In this document: in pieces, positions 1 through 7,143 of the stretch
Position numbering within the stretch: position 1 is the stretch's first letter
How the letters are laid out: each line of letters opens with the position of its first letter
Source of the DNA: G963665925 sp050596425
Lineage (GTDB): Bacteria > Bacillota > Clostridia > Peptostreptococcales > Acidaminobacteraceae
Direction of reading: 5' to 3'
Assembly (NCBI RefSeq): GCF_050596425.1
Contig: NZ_CP192292.1
Span: 3,782,001 to 3,846,000 of the forward strand
DNA: 64,000 bases
Made by a program: the position numbers and the translations under genes
Notes under the pieces: generated by a model
Seen by the model: only the letters and a program-made list of their open reading frames with translations
Told to the model about the DNA's origin: nothing
The model's database searches: none

Positions 1-1312
1 TTATATCTAGCTTGGTTGATTTCTTCAAAATGGATTTGGTGTGAGATAGGGTCAAAAATCCTGCTTTTCCATGATAATTGCCATGCCCTGATTGACCCAC
101 CCCGCCGAATGGCAGATCATGGGGCACCACATGACTCAGGGTATCATTGATGCACCCTCCGCCAAAGGATAATGTATTCATGATTCTTTCTTCAACGGTG
201 TCATCTTCTGTGAATAAGTAAAGCGCTAAGGGTTTGGGACGACTGCGCACCTCAGCTATGACTTCATTTAAATTATCATAAATCATAATAGGAAGAACTG
301 GCCCAAATATCTCGTCTTCCATGACCTTATCCTCCCATGTCACAGGGTAAAGAATGGTCGGCTCAATGTATTTTTCATCAAAAGCGGTCTCACCACCAAA
401 GACAACCTTGTTATAGTCTATTAAATCTGTCAACCTATTAAAATGTTTGTCACTGACTATGCGCCCATAATCAGAGCTGTTCTTGACATTGGTTCCATAA
501 AAATCTTGGATAGATTTTTTTATCGCCTCAATAAGGTCATTGGCTTTTCTTTTGGATACATATATATAGTCAGGCGCTATACACGTTTGACCAGCATTCA
601 TAAATTTTCCCCACACAATTCGTTTGGCTGCGATTTCAATATTTGCACTGTCCTCAACTATGGTTGGACTTTTTCCACCAAGCTCTAGAGTCACTGGTGT
701 TAAATTTTTTGACGCTGCCTCCATAACAATTTTCCCAACAGGCACAGACCCTGTGAAGAAAATATGGTCAAATTTCATATGAATAAGAGCATTCGTCACT
801 TTTCGATCTCCGCGTACAACTGCAATAACGCTTTCATCAAAGGTTTTTCCAATGAGTCTTTCCAACAAATCAGAAGTGTGCTCTGTGTACTCTGATGGTT
901 TTAAAACCGCGGTGTTACCCGCTGCAAGCGCCGCAACCAGAGGTTCCATTAAAAGTTGGAAGGGATAGTTGAACGGGCCGATTATAAGAATACAACCATA
1001 AGGCTCATGCATGACCTTGCCCGAAGCCCCAAACTGGTGAAGGGGCAAACTTACCTTTTGGGGCTTCATCCACCCCTTAAGGTGTTTAACGGTTTTTTTT
1101 ATGCTATCGAGTAAAAACCCGACTTCTGTAGCATAGGCTTCAAACTCTGATTTACCCAAATCCATTTTCAGGGCCACTAATATTTCAGACTCGTTTTCAC
1201 GAATCATCGTTTCCAGTTTTAATAACTGTTCAATACGCCAGGATTCCATTTTTGTCACATTGGTGTGAAAATAATTTCTTTGATTTTCTAGCAGCTTTTT
1301 ATAAATGTCCAT
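1..1312 (-). CDS. aldehyde dehydrogenase, 3' end cut off by window edge
   Basis: NAD(P)-dependent aldehyde dehydrogenase that oxidises aldehydes to carboxylic acids in the cytoplasm; the overall pattern is that of the class 3 type (Bacillus YwdH-like, about 455 residues). 437 codons are visible from an ATG at 1312, preceded by AGGAGG, and the frame is still open at base 1, so only about 20 C-terminal residues are missing. Visible family motifs are the LELGGKSP motif with the general-base Glu at about residue 210 and GQTC with the catalytic Cys at about residue 244; GPFNYPF near residue 100 is the usual cofactor-domain motif. The short N-terminus beginning MDIYKKLLENQ fits the soluble class 3 form. 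Substrate cannot be told. It appears monocistronic in the visible part. Confidence 0.93.
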   Translation of the reverse strand, partial: MDIYKKLLENQRNYFHTNVTKMESWRIEQLLKLETMIRENESEILVALKMDLGKSEFEAYATEVGFLLDSIKKTVKHLKGWMKPQKVSLPLHQFGASGKVMHEPYGCILIIGPFNYPFQLLMEPLVAALAAGNTAVLKPSEYTEHTSDLLERLIGKTFDESVIAVVRGDRKVTNALIHMKFDHIFFTGSVPVGKIVMEAASKNLTPVTLELGGKSPTIVEDSANIEIAAKRIVWGKFMNAGQTCIAPDYIYVSKRKANDLIEAIKKSIQDFYGTNVKNSSDYGRIVSDKHFNRLTDLIDYNKVVFGGETAFDEKYIEPTILYPVTWEDKVMEDEIFGPVLPIMIYDNLNEVIAEVRSRPKPLALYLFTEDDTVEERIMNTLSFGGGCINDTLSHVVPHDLPFGGVGQSGHGNYHGKAGFLTLSHTKSILKKSTKLDI

Positions 1313-1451
1313 GCCTTGCCTCCTCTTTATTATGATGCCATCTTATGGTCTGAATAACGCCTATAAATCATTTTTTTGAAAAGTCACGGATTTAATTTTC
1401 CTATATGTACAGCTACCCTTTTTCATATTGGAATACCATGATCGGTATAAT

Positions 1452-1495
1452 AAAAATCCCGAAAACAATCATTATAGATCATTTTCGGGATGGTT
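1452..1495 (-). terminator. intrinsic terminator downstream of the GNAT gene
   Basis: Perfect 10-bp inverted repeat ATCCCGAAAA (1456-1465) / TTTTCGGGAT (1482-1491) with a 16-nt loop. On the minus strand the stem is followed by TTTTTATTATA, as expected for factor-independent termination. It lies just after the stop at 1512. Confidence 0.75.
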
Positions 1496-1511
1496 TTATC
1501 ATTAGGTTTTC

Positions 1512-1943
1512 TTAACGCGGGTCCACATAGGTGCATAAGAACTGATCTAAACCTGAGTCACTCATGTCCTTTACCTGGAATCCACACTTCTTTAAATATC
1601 TCATTTCCTTATAATCCGATTCCATGTACATCTCTGGGATACGTGTATAGTCGAGAACTGTTTCAATCATCTGAAAGCCCAGCCCTCTCCCTCTTGCCTC
1701 TTCTTTTACAGCAAGGTGGAGAAGTTCCAGTTTGTCAGAGTTGTACTGTTTAAGACCGATAATACCAACTGGAGCATCGTCCTCATAGCAAATATATAGA
1801 AGCCCCTGCTGTTTAGAATACATAGACTGTGCAGCACTTTTTATTTTCCCATCCGTTGGTCCAAACATTGTCAGTCCAAACAATGCCTTAATATCTTCAT
1901 TCTCATAAATGTCTTGATGGTTTTCTAGTTTTCTAAGATCCAT
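1512..1943 (-). CDS. GNAT family N-acetyltransferase
   Basis: Single-domain acetyl-CoA dependent N-acetyltransferase of 143 residues, about the usual size for a lone GNAT domain. The acetyl-CoA pyrophosphate-binding loop is visible as EEARGRGLGFQMI (R-G-R-G-L-G), preceded by the beta-strand KLELLHLAV, and the C-terminal YLKKCGF is the typical last strand. A longer frame opens at 1964, but GGAGG sits six bases before the ATG at 1943 (MDLRKLENH), so I use that start. It is the last gene of a possible four-gene minus-strand run (deformylase-like, EamA, HD hydrolase, GNAT). The acetylated substrate is unknown. Confidence 0.85.
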   Translation of the reverse strand: MDLRKLENHQDIYENEDIKALFGLTMFGPTDGKIKSAAQSMYSKQQGLLYICYEDDAPVGIIGLKQYNSDKLELLHLAVKEEARGRGLGFQMIETVLDYTRIPEMYMESDYKEMRYLKKCGFQVKDMSDSGLDQFLCTYVDPR

Positions 1944-1981
1944 GTTTTCCTCCGTATGTTTCATATATTAATCCTGATTGT

Positions 1982-2530
1982 TCACGCAATTGACTCTCTC
2001 AGTTCATGAAACAAGTCAAGAAACTCTTTTTCTACGTCTGCCATCATTCTAAATGAAAAATCGTAGTCGCCCACCAATTCTAATGCATTGTAATCGTGCG
2101 TGTCAAGGAGTTCTGCCAACTCATATCTCAGTATGGCGTCATCAATCTCTTTTACCTGCTTTTGTTCTACCTCTGTTAAATCCACAAGACCGTATTTTTT
2201 TTCAATGGCATTTTGTAGATTCAACTCCATTTCCCTATATAAGGGAAGCAGCTTTTTAACAGGTCGGGTTATATCAGATATATAGGCCTCAGAACCATCA
2301 TGCAAAAGACAAGCCAATTGAACCTTATGACTATACTTTCGTTTCTTTGCTTCATAGGCACAATAAAGGCTGTGCTGGGCCACACTATAAAAATGTGCAA
2401 CATGTCCATTGCCCCTACACAAAAGGGATAGAGCATGGGCTATATCTTCAATTTTAATTTCATTTTGTCTTGGGTCAGCTGGCCAAAACTTAGTTCCGCT
2501 GAAGGTGCTTATAAATTGTCCTTTTCGCAT
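1982..2530 (-). CDS. HD-domain phosphohydrolase (YfbR-like)
   Basis: Metal-dependent phosphohydrolase of the HD superfamily, 182 residues. The metal ligands are visible in order: His in VAQHSLYCA, the HD pair in LACLLHDGSEAY and a late Asp in EIDDAILRYE. The opening GTKFWPADPRQNEIKIEDIA is typical of the YfbR-like/phage-type HD hydrolases that remove phosphate from nucleotides, so a nucleotide-cleaning role is likely but not proven. Only a weak purine-rich ribosome site (AAAGAGATAG) precedes the ATG. It lies 57 bases after the EamA transporter and 38 bases before the GNAT gene, on the same strand. Confidence 0.85.
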   Translation of the reverse strand: MRKGQFISTFSGTKFWPADPRQNEIKIEDIAHALSLLCRGNGHVAHFYSVAQHSLYCAYEAKKRKYSHKVQLACLLHDGSEAYISDITRPVKKLLPLYREMELNLQNAIEKKYGLVDLTEVEQKQVKEIDDAILRYELAELLDTHDYNALELVGDYDFSFRMMADVEKEFLDLFHELRESIA

Positions 2531-2587
2531 TATAACTATCTCTTTCTAAATTTGATAACTTTTTGCATACACCGATATATTTCCATA

Positions 2588-3514
2588 TCAAATAACCGAT
2601 TCTTGGGCCTGACTTTTGGGATTCCCTTTTCCAACACGACTTGGCACAGCCGACATAAATAGGCCGATAAAAAGAATACAAATGCCTATAATAGATAGGG
2701 GCGGCAATACTTCTTTAAACAGCAAAACACCTAGAATCGTAGCTGTTAGAGGTTCTGCTAGAGTTAAAGTCACAGCGGTCGAAGTAGGAACATGCTTTAA
2801 TCCAACTGCAAAGAGAGAATAGGCTAGGGCTAGTGTCACAATGCCCAAGTGCATGGCAACGGCAAATCCATTGACTGTAAATATCCATCCTATATCAACA
2901 TTTAACACGATGGGCAAAAGCAATAGACCTCCAGAAGCAAATATAATGGCATTGGCTGTGAGTCTGGTAATCCCTTCAAATATGGCCTTGGATGATTGAA
3001 CATAAATAGAATAGGAAAAACCAACTCCCAAGGCGAACATAGCCCCTTTCACATTCACTTCAACACCACCTCGACCTGAATACAGCAAATAGCAGCCTAT
3101 CAAGGCCATAAGGGTTGACACTGCCCATATGACAGAGGGTCTTCTTCCCCTTAAAATTTCTAAGACCGCGGTAAAAATAGGCGCACTGCCTATTGCAAGG
3201 ACCGTTCCAAATGCCACACCTGTTTCTTTGACCCCTGTAAAAAAGAGGGGCTGATACATGGCTATCGCAAAGCCACCACAGAATAAGCATGTCCTAAGTT
3301 TTGAACTTTGGCCTATTCGCCTTAAATTATCATGCCAGTGCTTTTTCTCCAGCACCATGGCAACAAGTAGCAATATAATTCCGCCTATTATCATTCTAAA
3401 GGCGCCCACAGACAGGGCATTAGAATTTTCTGGAGAAAAGGCCTGAGCTGTTCCCGTTGTTCCCCACAAAATAGCCGCTGCGAGTATGGTGACTGTCGAT
3501 CTCAGTTTTTTCAT
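2588..3514 (-). CDS. EamA/DMT-superfamily transporter
   Basis: Ten-helix inner-membrane permease of the drug/metabolite transporter superfamily, 308 residues, built from two EamA repeats of about 140 residues. The first repeat begins with TVTILAAAILWGTTGTAQA, and the second carries the usual helix pair ending in LTLAEPLTATILGVLLFKE, a hallmark of EamA proteins. The C-terminus is short and charged. Members move amino acids, metabolites or drugs; no substrate can be assigned. The gene follows the deformylase-like gene by 14 bases and precedes the HD hydrolase, so it is probably co-transcribed. Confidence 0.9.
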   Translation of the reverse strand: MKKLRSTVTILAAAILWGTTGTAQAFSPENSNALSVGAFRMIIGGIILLLVAMVLEKKHWHDNLRRIGQSSKLRTCLFCGGFAIAMYQPLFFTGVKETGVAFGTVLAIGSAPIFTAVLEILRGRRPSVIWAVSTLMALIGCYLLYSGRGGVEVNVKGAMFALGVGFSYSIYVQSSKAIFEGITRLTANAIIFASGGLLLLPIVLNVDIGWIFTVNGFAVAMHLGIVTLALAYSLFAVGLKHVPTSTAVTLTLAEPLTATILGVLLFKEVLPPLSIIGICILFIGLFMSAVPSRVGKGNPKSQAQESVI

Positions 3515-3528
3515 AACAGTCTCCTAGC

Positions 3529-4032
3529 TTAGACATTCCCCATCTTATCAGGATTCATTCGGAAGGCCTTGTTGTTTAGGGCGCGCTGGACAGCTAATAC
3601 ACCATCCAGATGGTCATATTCATGCTGGAAAAGTTCTGATAAATCCCCTTCAAATTCTTCAACGCAGTCATTGAAATCAATGTCCTTGTAGGCCACTTTA
3701 ATTTTTTTGTGTCGCTGAACATAGACTTCAAGTCCAGGAAAACTCATGCAGTCATCCCAAAGCTTATAGGTTTCCTGGCCAAGTTTTGTCATGACTGGGT
3801 TAATAAAGGCCGTTTGACGATCTCCAAACTTCATATAAACGATTCGGTAATGTTCATCTATTTGTGGAGCAGCAATAGCTCGACCATATCCAAACTTTGT
3901 TTTAAATGCATTTATGGTGTCGTGTAAATCATTTATAACCTGTCTTGCCTTGTCTAAATTATCCTCAGTGATTTTTTCAGCCACATTGTACAGATTCTCA
4001 TTGCCTAAAAGAAGAATTTCTCTTTGTGCCAT
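3529..4032 (-). CDS. peptide deformylase-like metalloenzyme
   Basis: Peptide deformylase removes the formyl group from new N-terminal methionines. This 167-residue protein has the three family motifs but in altered form: motif 1 reads GRAIAAPQ instead of G-V-G-L-A-A-P-Q, motif 2 reads DDCMS instead of E-G-C-L-S, and motif 3 is intact (HEYDHLDG). The metal ligands Cys95, His137, His141 and catalytic Glu138 are therefore kept. A frame from a TTG at 4050 exists, but AAAGGTGG lies seven bases before the ATG at 4032 (MAQREILLL), so that start is chosen. It leads a minus-strand run with the EamA transporter. It may be a second, divergent deformylase (Def2-like) or act on other formyl compounds. Confidence 0.8.
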   Translation of the reverse strand: MAQREILLLGNENLYNVAEKITEDNLDKARQVINDLHDTINAFKTKFGYGRAIAAPQIDEHYRIVYMKFGDRQTAFINPVMTKLGQETYKLWDDCMSFPGLEVYVQRHKKIKVAYKDIDFNDCVEEFEGDLSELFQHEYDHLDGVLAVQRALNNKAFRMNPDKMGNV

Positions 4033-4464
4033 GACCATTCCACCTTTCAAATTGTCCTACTCACTTGTAATATGCCCTGTCTAATCAGGTGCTTTCTATT
4101 TATTCTCTATCCTTTGTTATAATATCACAATTTTAAGTCCATATTCCAATGGCCCCTGCCTATTTTATTCATAGCTATCAACTTGTCGAGCCCCAAAGAT
4201 TATGATAAAATTTAATCAAGGTCAAAACATGTTCCTCAAGACCAAGCGCTTGAAGATCTCGACCATAATTTAATATCTTGCATGACAAAGCATAAAGCTC
4301 ATAAGACTTTATAAGGTCAGCTTCGGACAAACGTCCGACGCTGGCCTTTTCTTGTCTTTAAAGGCAAAAATCATACTTCATAAGGTTGTAACGGCCTTGA
4401 GCCGTCCATATACTCGTCATCACGCAGGGGGTGCATGGCGATAATACAAAGATAGGAGTGACTT
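4033..4464. other. 432-bp divergent intergenic region with leader hairpins before the xanthine operon
   Basis: No gene is visible. TTGTCG (4183-4188) and TAAAAT (4206-4211) with a 17-base gap form a weak sigma-A-like promoter facing the permease gene. A transcript from there would carry about 250 bases of leader with a terminator-like hairpin (4313-4350) and a second helix just before the gene, CGTCAT...ATGGCG with CAC/GTG inside (about 4414-4441). GGAG at 4454-4457 is the ribosome site. I looked for a purine riboswitch core and did not find one. Confidence 0.4.
4313..4350 (+). terminator. terminator-like hairpin inside the permease leader
   Basis: AAGGTCAGC (4313-4321) pairs with GCTGGCCTT (4340-4348), enclosing an inner helix CGGAC/GTCCG, and is followed by TTCTTGTCTTT. 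Its position about 115 bases before the permease start suggests attenuation of the xanthine operon; it could equally be a plain structural element. Confidence 0.5.
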
Positions 4465-5796
4465 ATGAAAGATCAAAAGCAGGGATCAATCTATGAACTG
4501 AATGGCAAACCGCCACTTGGCGTTGCCGTTCCACTGGGCATGCAGCATGTTTTAGCAATGTTTACAGGGAACATTGCACCCATCATCATTATTTGTAATG
4601 TTTTAGGACTACCCGCAGAACAAAAGGCCTTTATGATTCAGTGTGGGATGATCGTCGCAGGGCTTGTCACATTTGTTCAGTTATACCCAGCAGGACCGGT
4701 TGGTGCAGGCCTTCCACTCGTTATGGGAACCAGTTTTGCCTTTGTGCCAACAGCCATAGCTGTCGGTGGTGCATATGGTCTTCCAGGAATACTTGGAGCC
4801 TCCATGGTGGGCAGTCTTGCAGAAGTAACCATGGGCTTTTTCTTAAAGTCCCTTAGAAAGTTCTTCCCACCACTTGTTACAGGAACAGTTCTTGTAGCCA
4901 TTGGACTTTCACTGCTTCCAGTAGGTGTTAAATACTTTGCTGGTGGTGTAGGAGCACCTGATTTTGGCTCCCCTCAGAACTTGGCTCTTGGATTTTTCGT
5001 CCTTATAACAATCATTCTGCTCCAACGTTTTGGCAAGGGCATGTTAAATGTCGCTTCCATACTTATTGCACTTATTTTAGGCTATCTTATTGCCATTCCA
5101 ATGGGCAAGGTCGATTTTGCAGGTGTGTCAAATGCCGGTTGGTTTAGTTTCCCAATGCCATTAAAGTACGGTATTGAGTTCCACCTAGACGCCATTTTGA
5201 AATTTGCCGCTGTCTATCTTGTTGTTGGTTTAGAAACCCTCGGCAATATTTCAGGCATCACTTTAAGTGGTCTTAACCGTGAAGCCACAGATCGGGAAAT
5301 GTCAGGCGCTGTCATTGCCGATGGTGTCGGCAGTGCATTTGCAGCATTTTTCAACGTTCTTCCAAACACAGCTTATGGCCAGAATGCAGGGATTGTGGCT
5401 ATGACTGGCGTTGTGAACAGGTTCAGCGTTGCAACAGGCGCAATTTTCCTTGTTGCCGCAGGTCTTGTCCCTAAATTTGGTGCCATTTGTGCAGCCATGC
5501 CTTCCAGTGTTCTTGGTGGTGCAGTTCTTGTTGTCTTCTCAATGATTACTGTAAGTGGTATTCGCATGATTTCCAAAGCGGGTCTTGACGGAAGAAACGG
5601 AACAATTTTAGCAATTTCCCTTGGTCTGGGTTTAGGCTTTGCGTCTGTTCCCGAAGCCATCGAGCAAATGCCAAGTGTACTCAACCACTTCTTTGCAGAT
5701 TCGGTTGTCGCTTCTGGTATACTCGCCCTTCTGCTGAATATGGTTTATCCTAAAGCTGAGGAAACAAAAGTTAGCGGTCAAGAGAAGGCCGCATAA
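4465..5796 (+). CDS. NCS2-family purine (xanthine/urate) permease
   Basis: Inner-membrane nucleobase:cation symporter-2 protein of 443 residues with about 14 membrane helices, the usual size. The family signature NTAYGQNAGIVAMTG (Asn301 to about residue 315) and the substrate-binding Glu of GLETLGNISG (Glu257) are present. The QH-containing opening helix motif (MQHVLAMF) is that of the xanthine/uric acid branch rather than uracil permeases. Its place 22 bases before genes for a molybdenum hydroxylase of the xanthine dehydrogenase type supports import of xanthine, hypoxanthine or urate for catabolism. It is the first gene of a four-gene plus-strand operon; GGAG precedes the ATG. Confidence 0.92.
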   Translation: MKDQKQGSIYELNGKPPLGVAVPLGMQHVLAMFTGNIAPIIIICNVLGLPAEQKAFMIQCGMIVAGLVTFVQLYPAGPVGAGLPLVMGTSFAFVPTAIAVGGAYGLPGILGASMVGSLAEVTMGFFLKSLRKFFPPLVTGTVLVAIGLSLLPVGVKYFAGGVGAPDFGSPQNLALGFFVLITIILLQRFGKGMLNVASILIALILGYLIAIPMGKVDFAGVSNAGWFSFPMPLKYGIEFHLDAILKFAAVYLVVGLETLGNISGITLSGLNREATDREMSGAVIADGVGSAFAAFFNVLPNTAYGQNAGIVAMTGVVNRFSVATGAIFLVAAGLVPKFGAICAAMPSSVLGGAVLVVFSMITVSGIRMISKAGLDGRNGTILAISLGLGLGFASVPEAIEQMPSVLNHFFADSVVASGILALLLNMVYPKAEETKVSGQEKAA

Positions 5797-5818
5797 ATAG
5801 ATATAAGGAGTCTACATC

Positions 5819-6664
5819 ATGTTATCCTTTAACAATTATCATAAGCCCGAATCCATTGATGAGGCCTATGACATACTCAATAAAAACAAAAGATCACAGG
5901 TGGTTGGCGGCGGTGCTTTTCTCAGAATGGGAAATCGCCGTCTCACCGATCTAATAGACATATCAGATTTGGGACTAGACCAAATCATACACCAGGAAAA
6001 TAACATTGAAATCGGTGGTATGACCGTCTTTCATAAGCTGGAAACCTGCCCCGAACTGCCAAGTCTTTACAGGCAATATTTTAAAGATGCCCTAGGACAG
6101 ATTGTTGGTGTTCAACTAAGAAATATGGTCACCGTTGGGGGAACAGTCTTCAGCCGTTATGGCTTTTCTGACCTCAATACGGCTCTGCTTGCCGCAGGTG
6201 GTTCCATTTGCCTGCATAAGGGAGGCATCAAGGACATTGAAAGCTTTTTTATGGGGCCATACCCCCAACGCGATATATTAATAAAAGTCATTGTGCCAAA
6301 TGACATTGACCATGCTGTTTTTAAGTCTGCTCGACTTTCAACGGCCGACTATGCCATGCTAAATCTTGCTGTCACAGTTAAGAACAACCGCTTTCAAGTG
6401 GCTGTTGGGGCAAGACCACACAGGGCCCTTTTGGCACAAGAAACAATAACTGTCCTAAATGACCAGTGGAAGACATCGCAGTCACTCACAAAGGATTCCA
6501 TAGATAAAGCTTGTATGATCCTCTCTTCTGAAATCAAATTCGGATCAAATCGCATAGCGAGTCAAGAGTACAGAAGGGCTGTATCTCGAGGTCTACTTAA
6601 AGAGGCCCTACTTCAGATACAAGAGCAAGAGAAAAGCGCTAAGTTAGGAGGGCATGCCCAGTGA
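5819..6664 (+). CDS. xanthine dehydrogenase-type FAD-binding subunit
   Basis: The flavin subunit of a three-part molybdenum hydroxylase, passing electrons from the 2Fe-2S centres to NAD or another acceptor in the cytoplasm. The 281 residues show the FAD-binding pattern VVGGGAFLRMGN (about residues 28-39) and RNMVTVGGTVFSRYGFSDL (about 101-119), followed by the CO-dehydrogenase flavoprotein C-terminal domain. AAGGAG precedes the ATG. The stop codon overlaps the GTG start of the iron-sulfur subunit (GTGA), so the two are translationally coupled. The gene is a little shorter at its end than typical XdhB/CoxM proteins. Confidence 0.9.
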   Translation: MLSFNNYHKPESIDEAYDILNKNKRSQVVGGGAFLRMGNRRLTDLIDISDLGLDQIIHQENNIEIGGMTVFHKLETCPELPSLYRQYFKDALGQIVGVQLRNMVTVGGTVFSRYGFSDLNTALLAAGGSICLHKGGIKDIESFFMGPYPQRDILIKVIVPNDIDHAVFKSARLSTADYAMLNLAVTVKNNRFQVAVGARPHRALLAQETITVLNDQWKTSQSLTKDSIDKACMILSSEIKFGSNRIASQEYRRAVSRGLLKEALLQIQEQEKSAKLGGHAQ

Positions 6665-7143
6665 AAATCAAATTCAAGTTAAATGGCGACCAGGTTGAAA
6701 CCCATATTCGCCCTGATGCCTTTCTCATTGATGTTCTGCGTGATCTCGATTGTTTAGGGGTTAAAAAAGGCTGTGACACAGGCACTTGCGGTGCTTGTAC
6801 AATCCATTTTGACAACAAACCCATGTTGTCATGTGTCATGCTTGCTGCAAAGGCTCATGGACATGAAATTTTAACCATAGAAGGCGTCAATGACAAGGCC
6901 AAGACCATTGGAAAGCACCTTGTTGCCGAAGGGGTTGAACAGTGCGGATACTGCAGTCCTGGCACAATTATGAGTATCCTCTATCTTGAATCAGTTCTAA
7001 CAGACCCAACAGATGAAGACATACTTTACTATTTAAATGGCAACCTTTGCAGGTGCTCCGGTTATGCTGGACAGCTCCGTGCCATTAAGGCTTATTTCAA
7101 AAGCAAGAATTCGGAGGTGAAGCGTCATGAAACATGTGCTTAA
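6661..7143 (+). CDS. xanthine dehydrogenase-type 2Fe-2S subunit
   Basis: Small electron-transfer subunit (160 residues, normal length) with two 2Fe-2S clusters. The plant-type cluster ligands are Cys38, Cys43, Cys46 and Cys58 (GCDTGTCGAC ... SC), and the second, helix-bundle cluster is held by Cys95, Cys98 (QCGYCSPG), Cys130 and Cys132 (CRCSG). Translation starts at GTG 6661, which overlaps the previous stop and has AGGAGG at 6647-6652. The end overlaps the large-subunit start by 17 bases. All eight cysteines are intact, so the subunit should be functional. Confidence 0.95.
   Translation: MKIKFKLNGDQVETHIRPDAFLIDVLRDLDCLGVKKGCDTGTCGACTIHFDNKPMLSCVMLAAKAHGHEILTIEGVNDKAKTIGKHLVAEGVEQCGYCSPGTIMSILYLESVLTDPTDEDILYYLNGNLCRCSGYAGQLRAIKAYFKSKNSEVKRHETCA

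Noticed and set aside
4100..4464. Purine riboswitch upstream of the permease
   Set aside because: I could not find the conserved three-way junction bases or the two kissing loops; only generic hairpins are seen.
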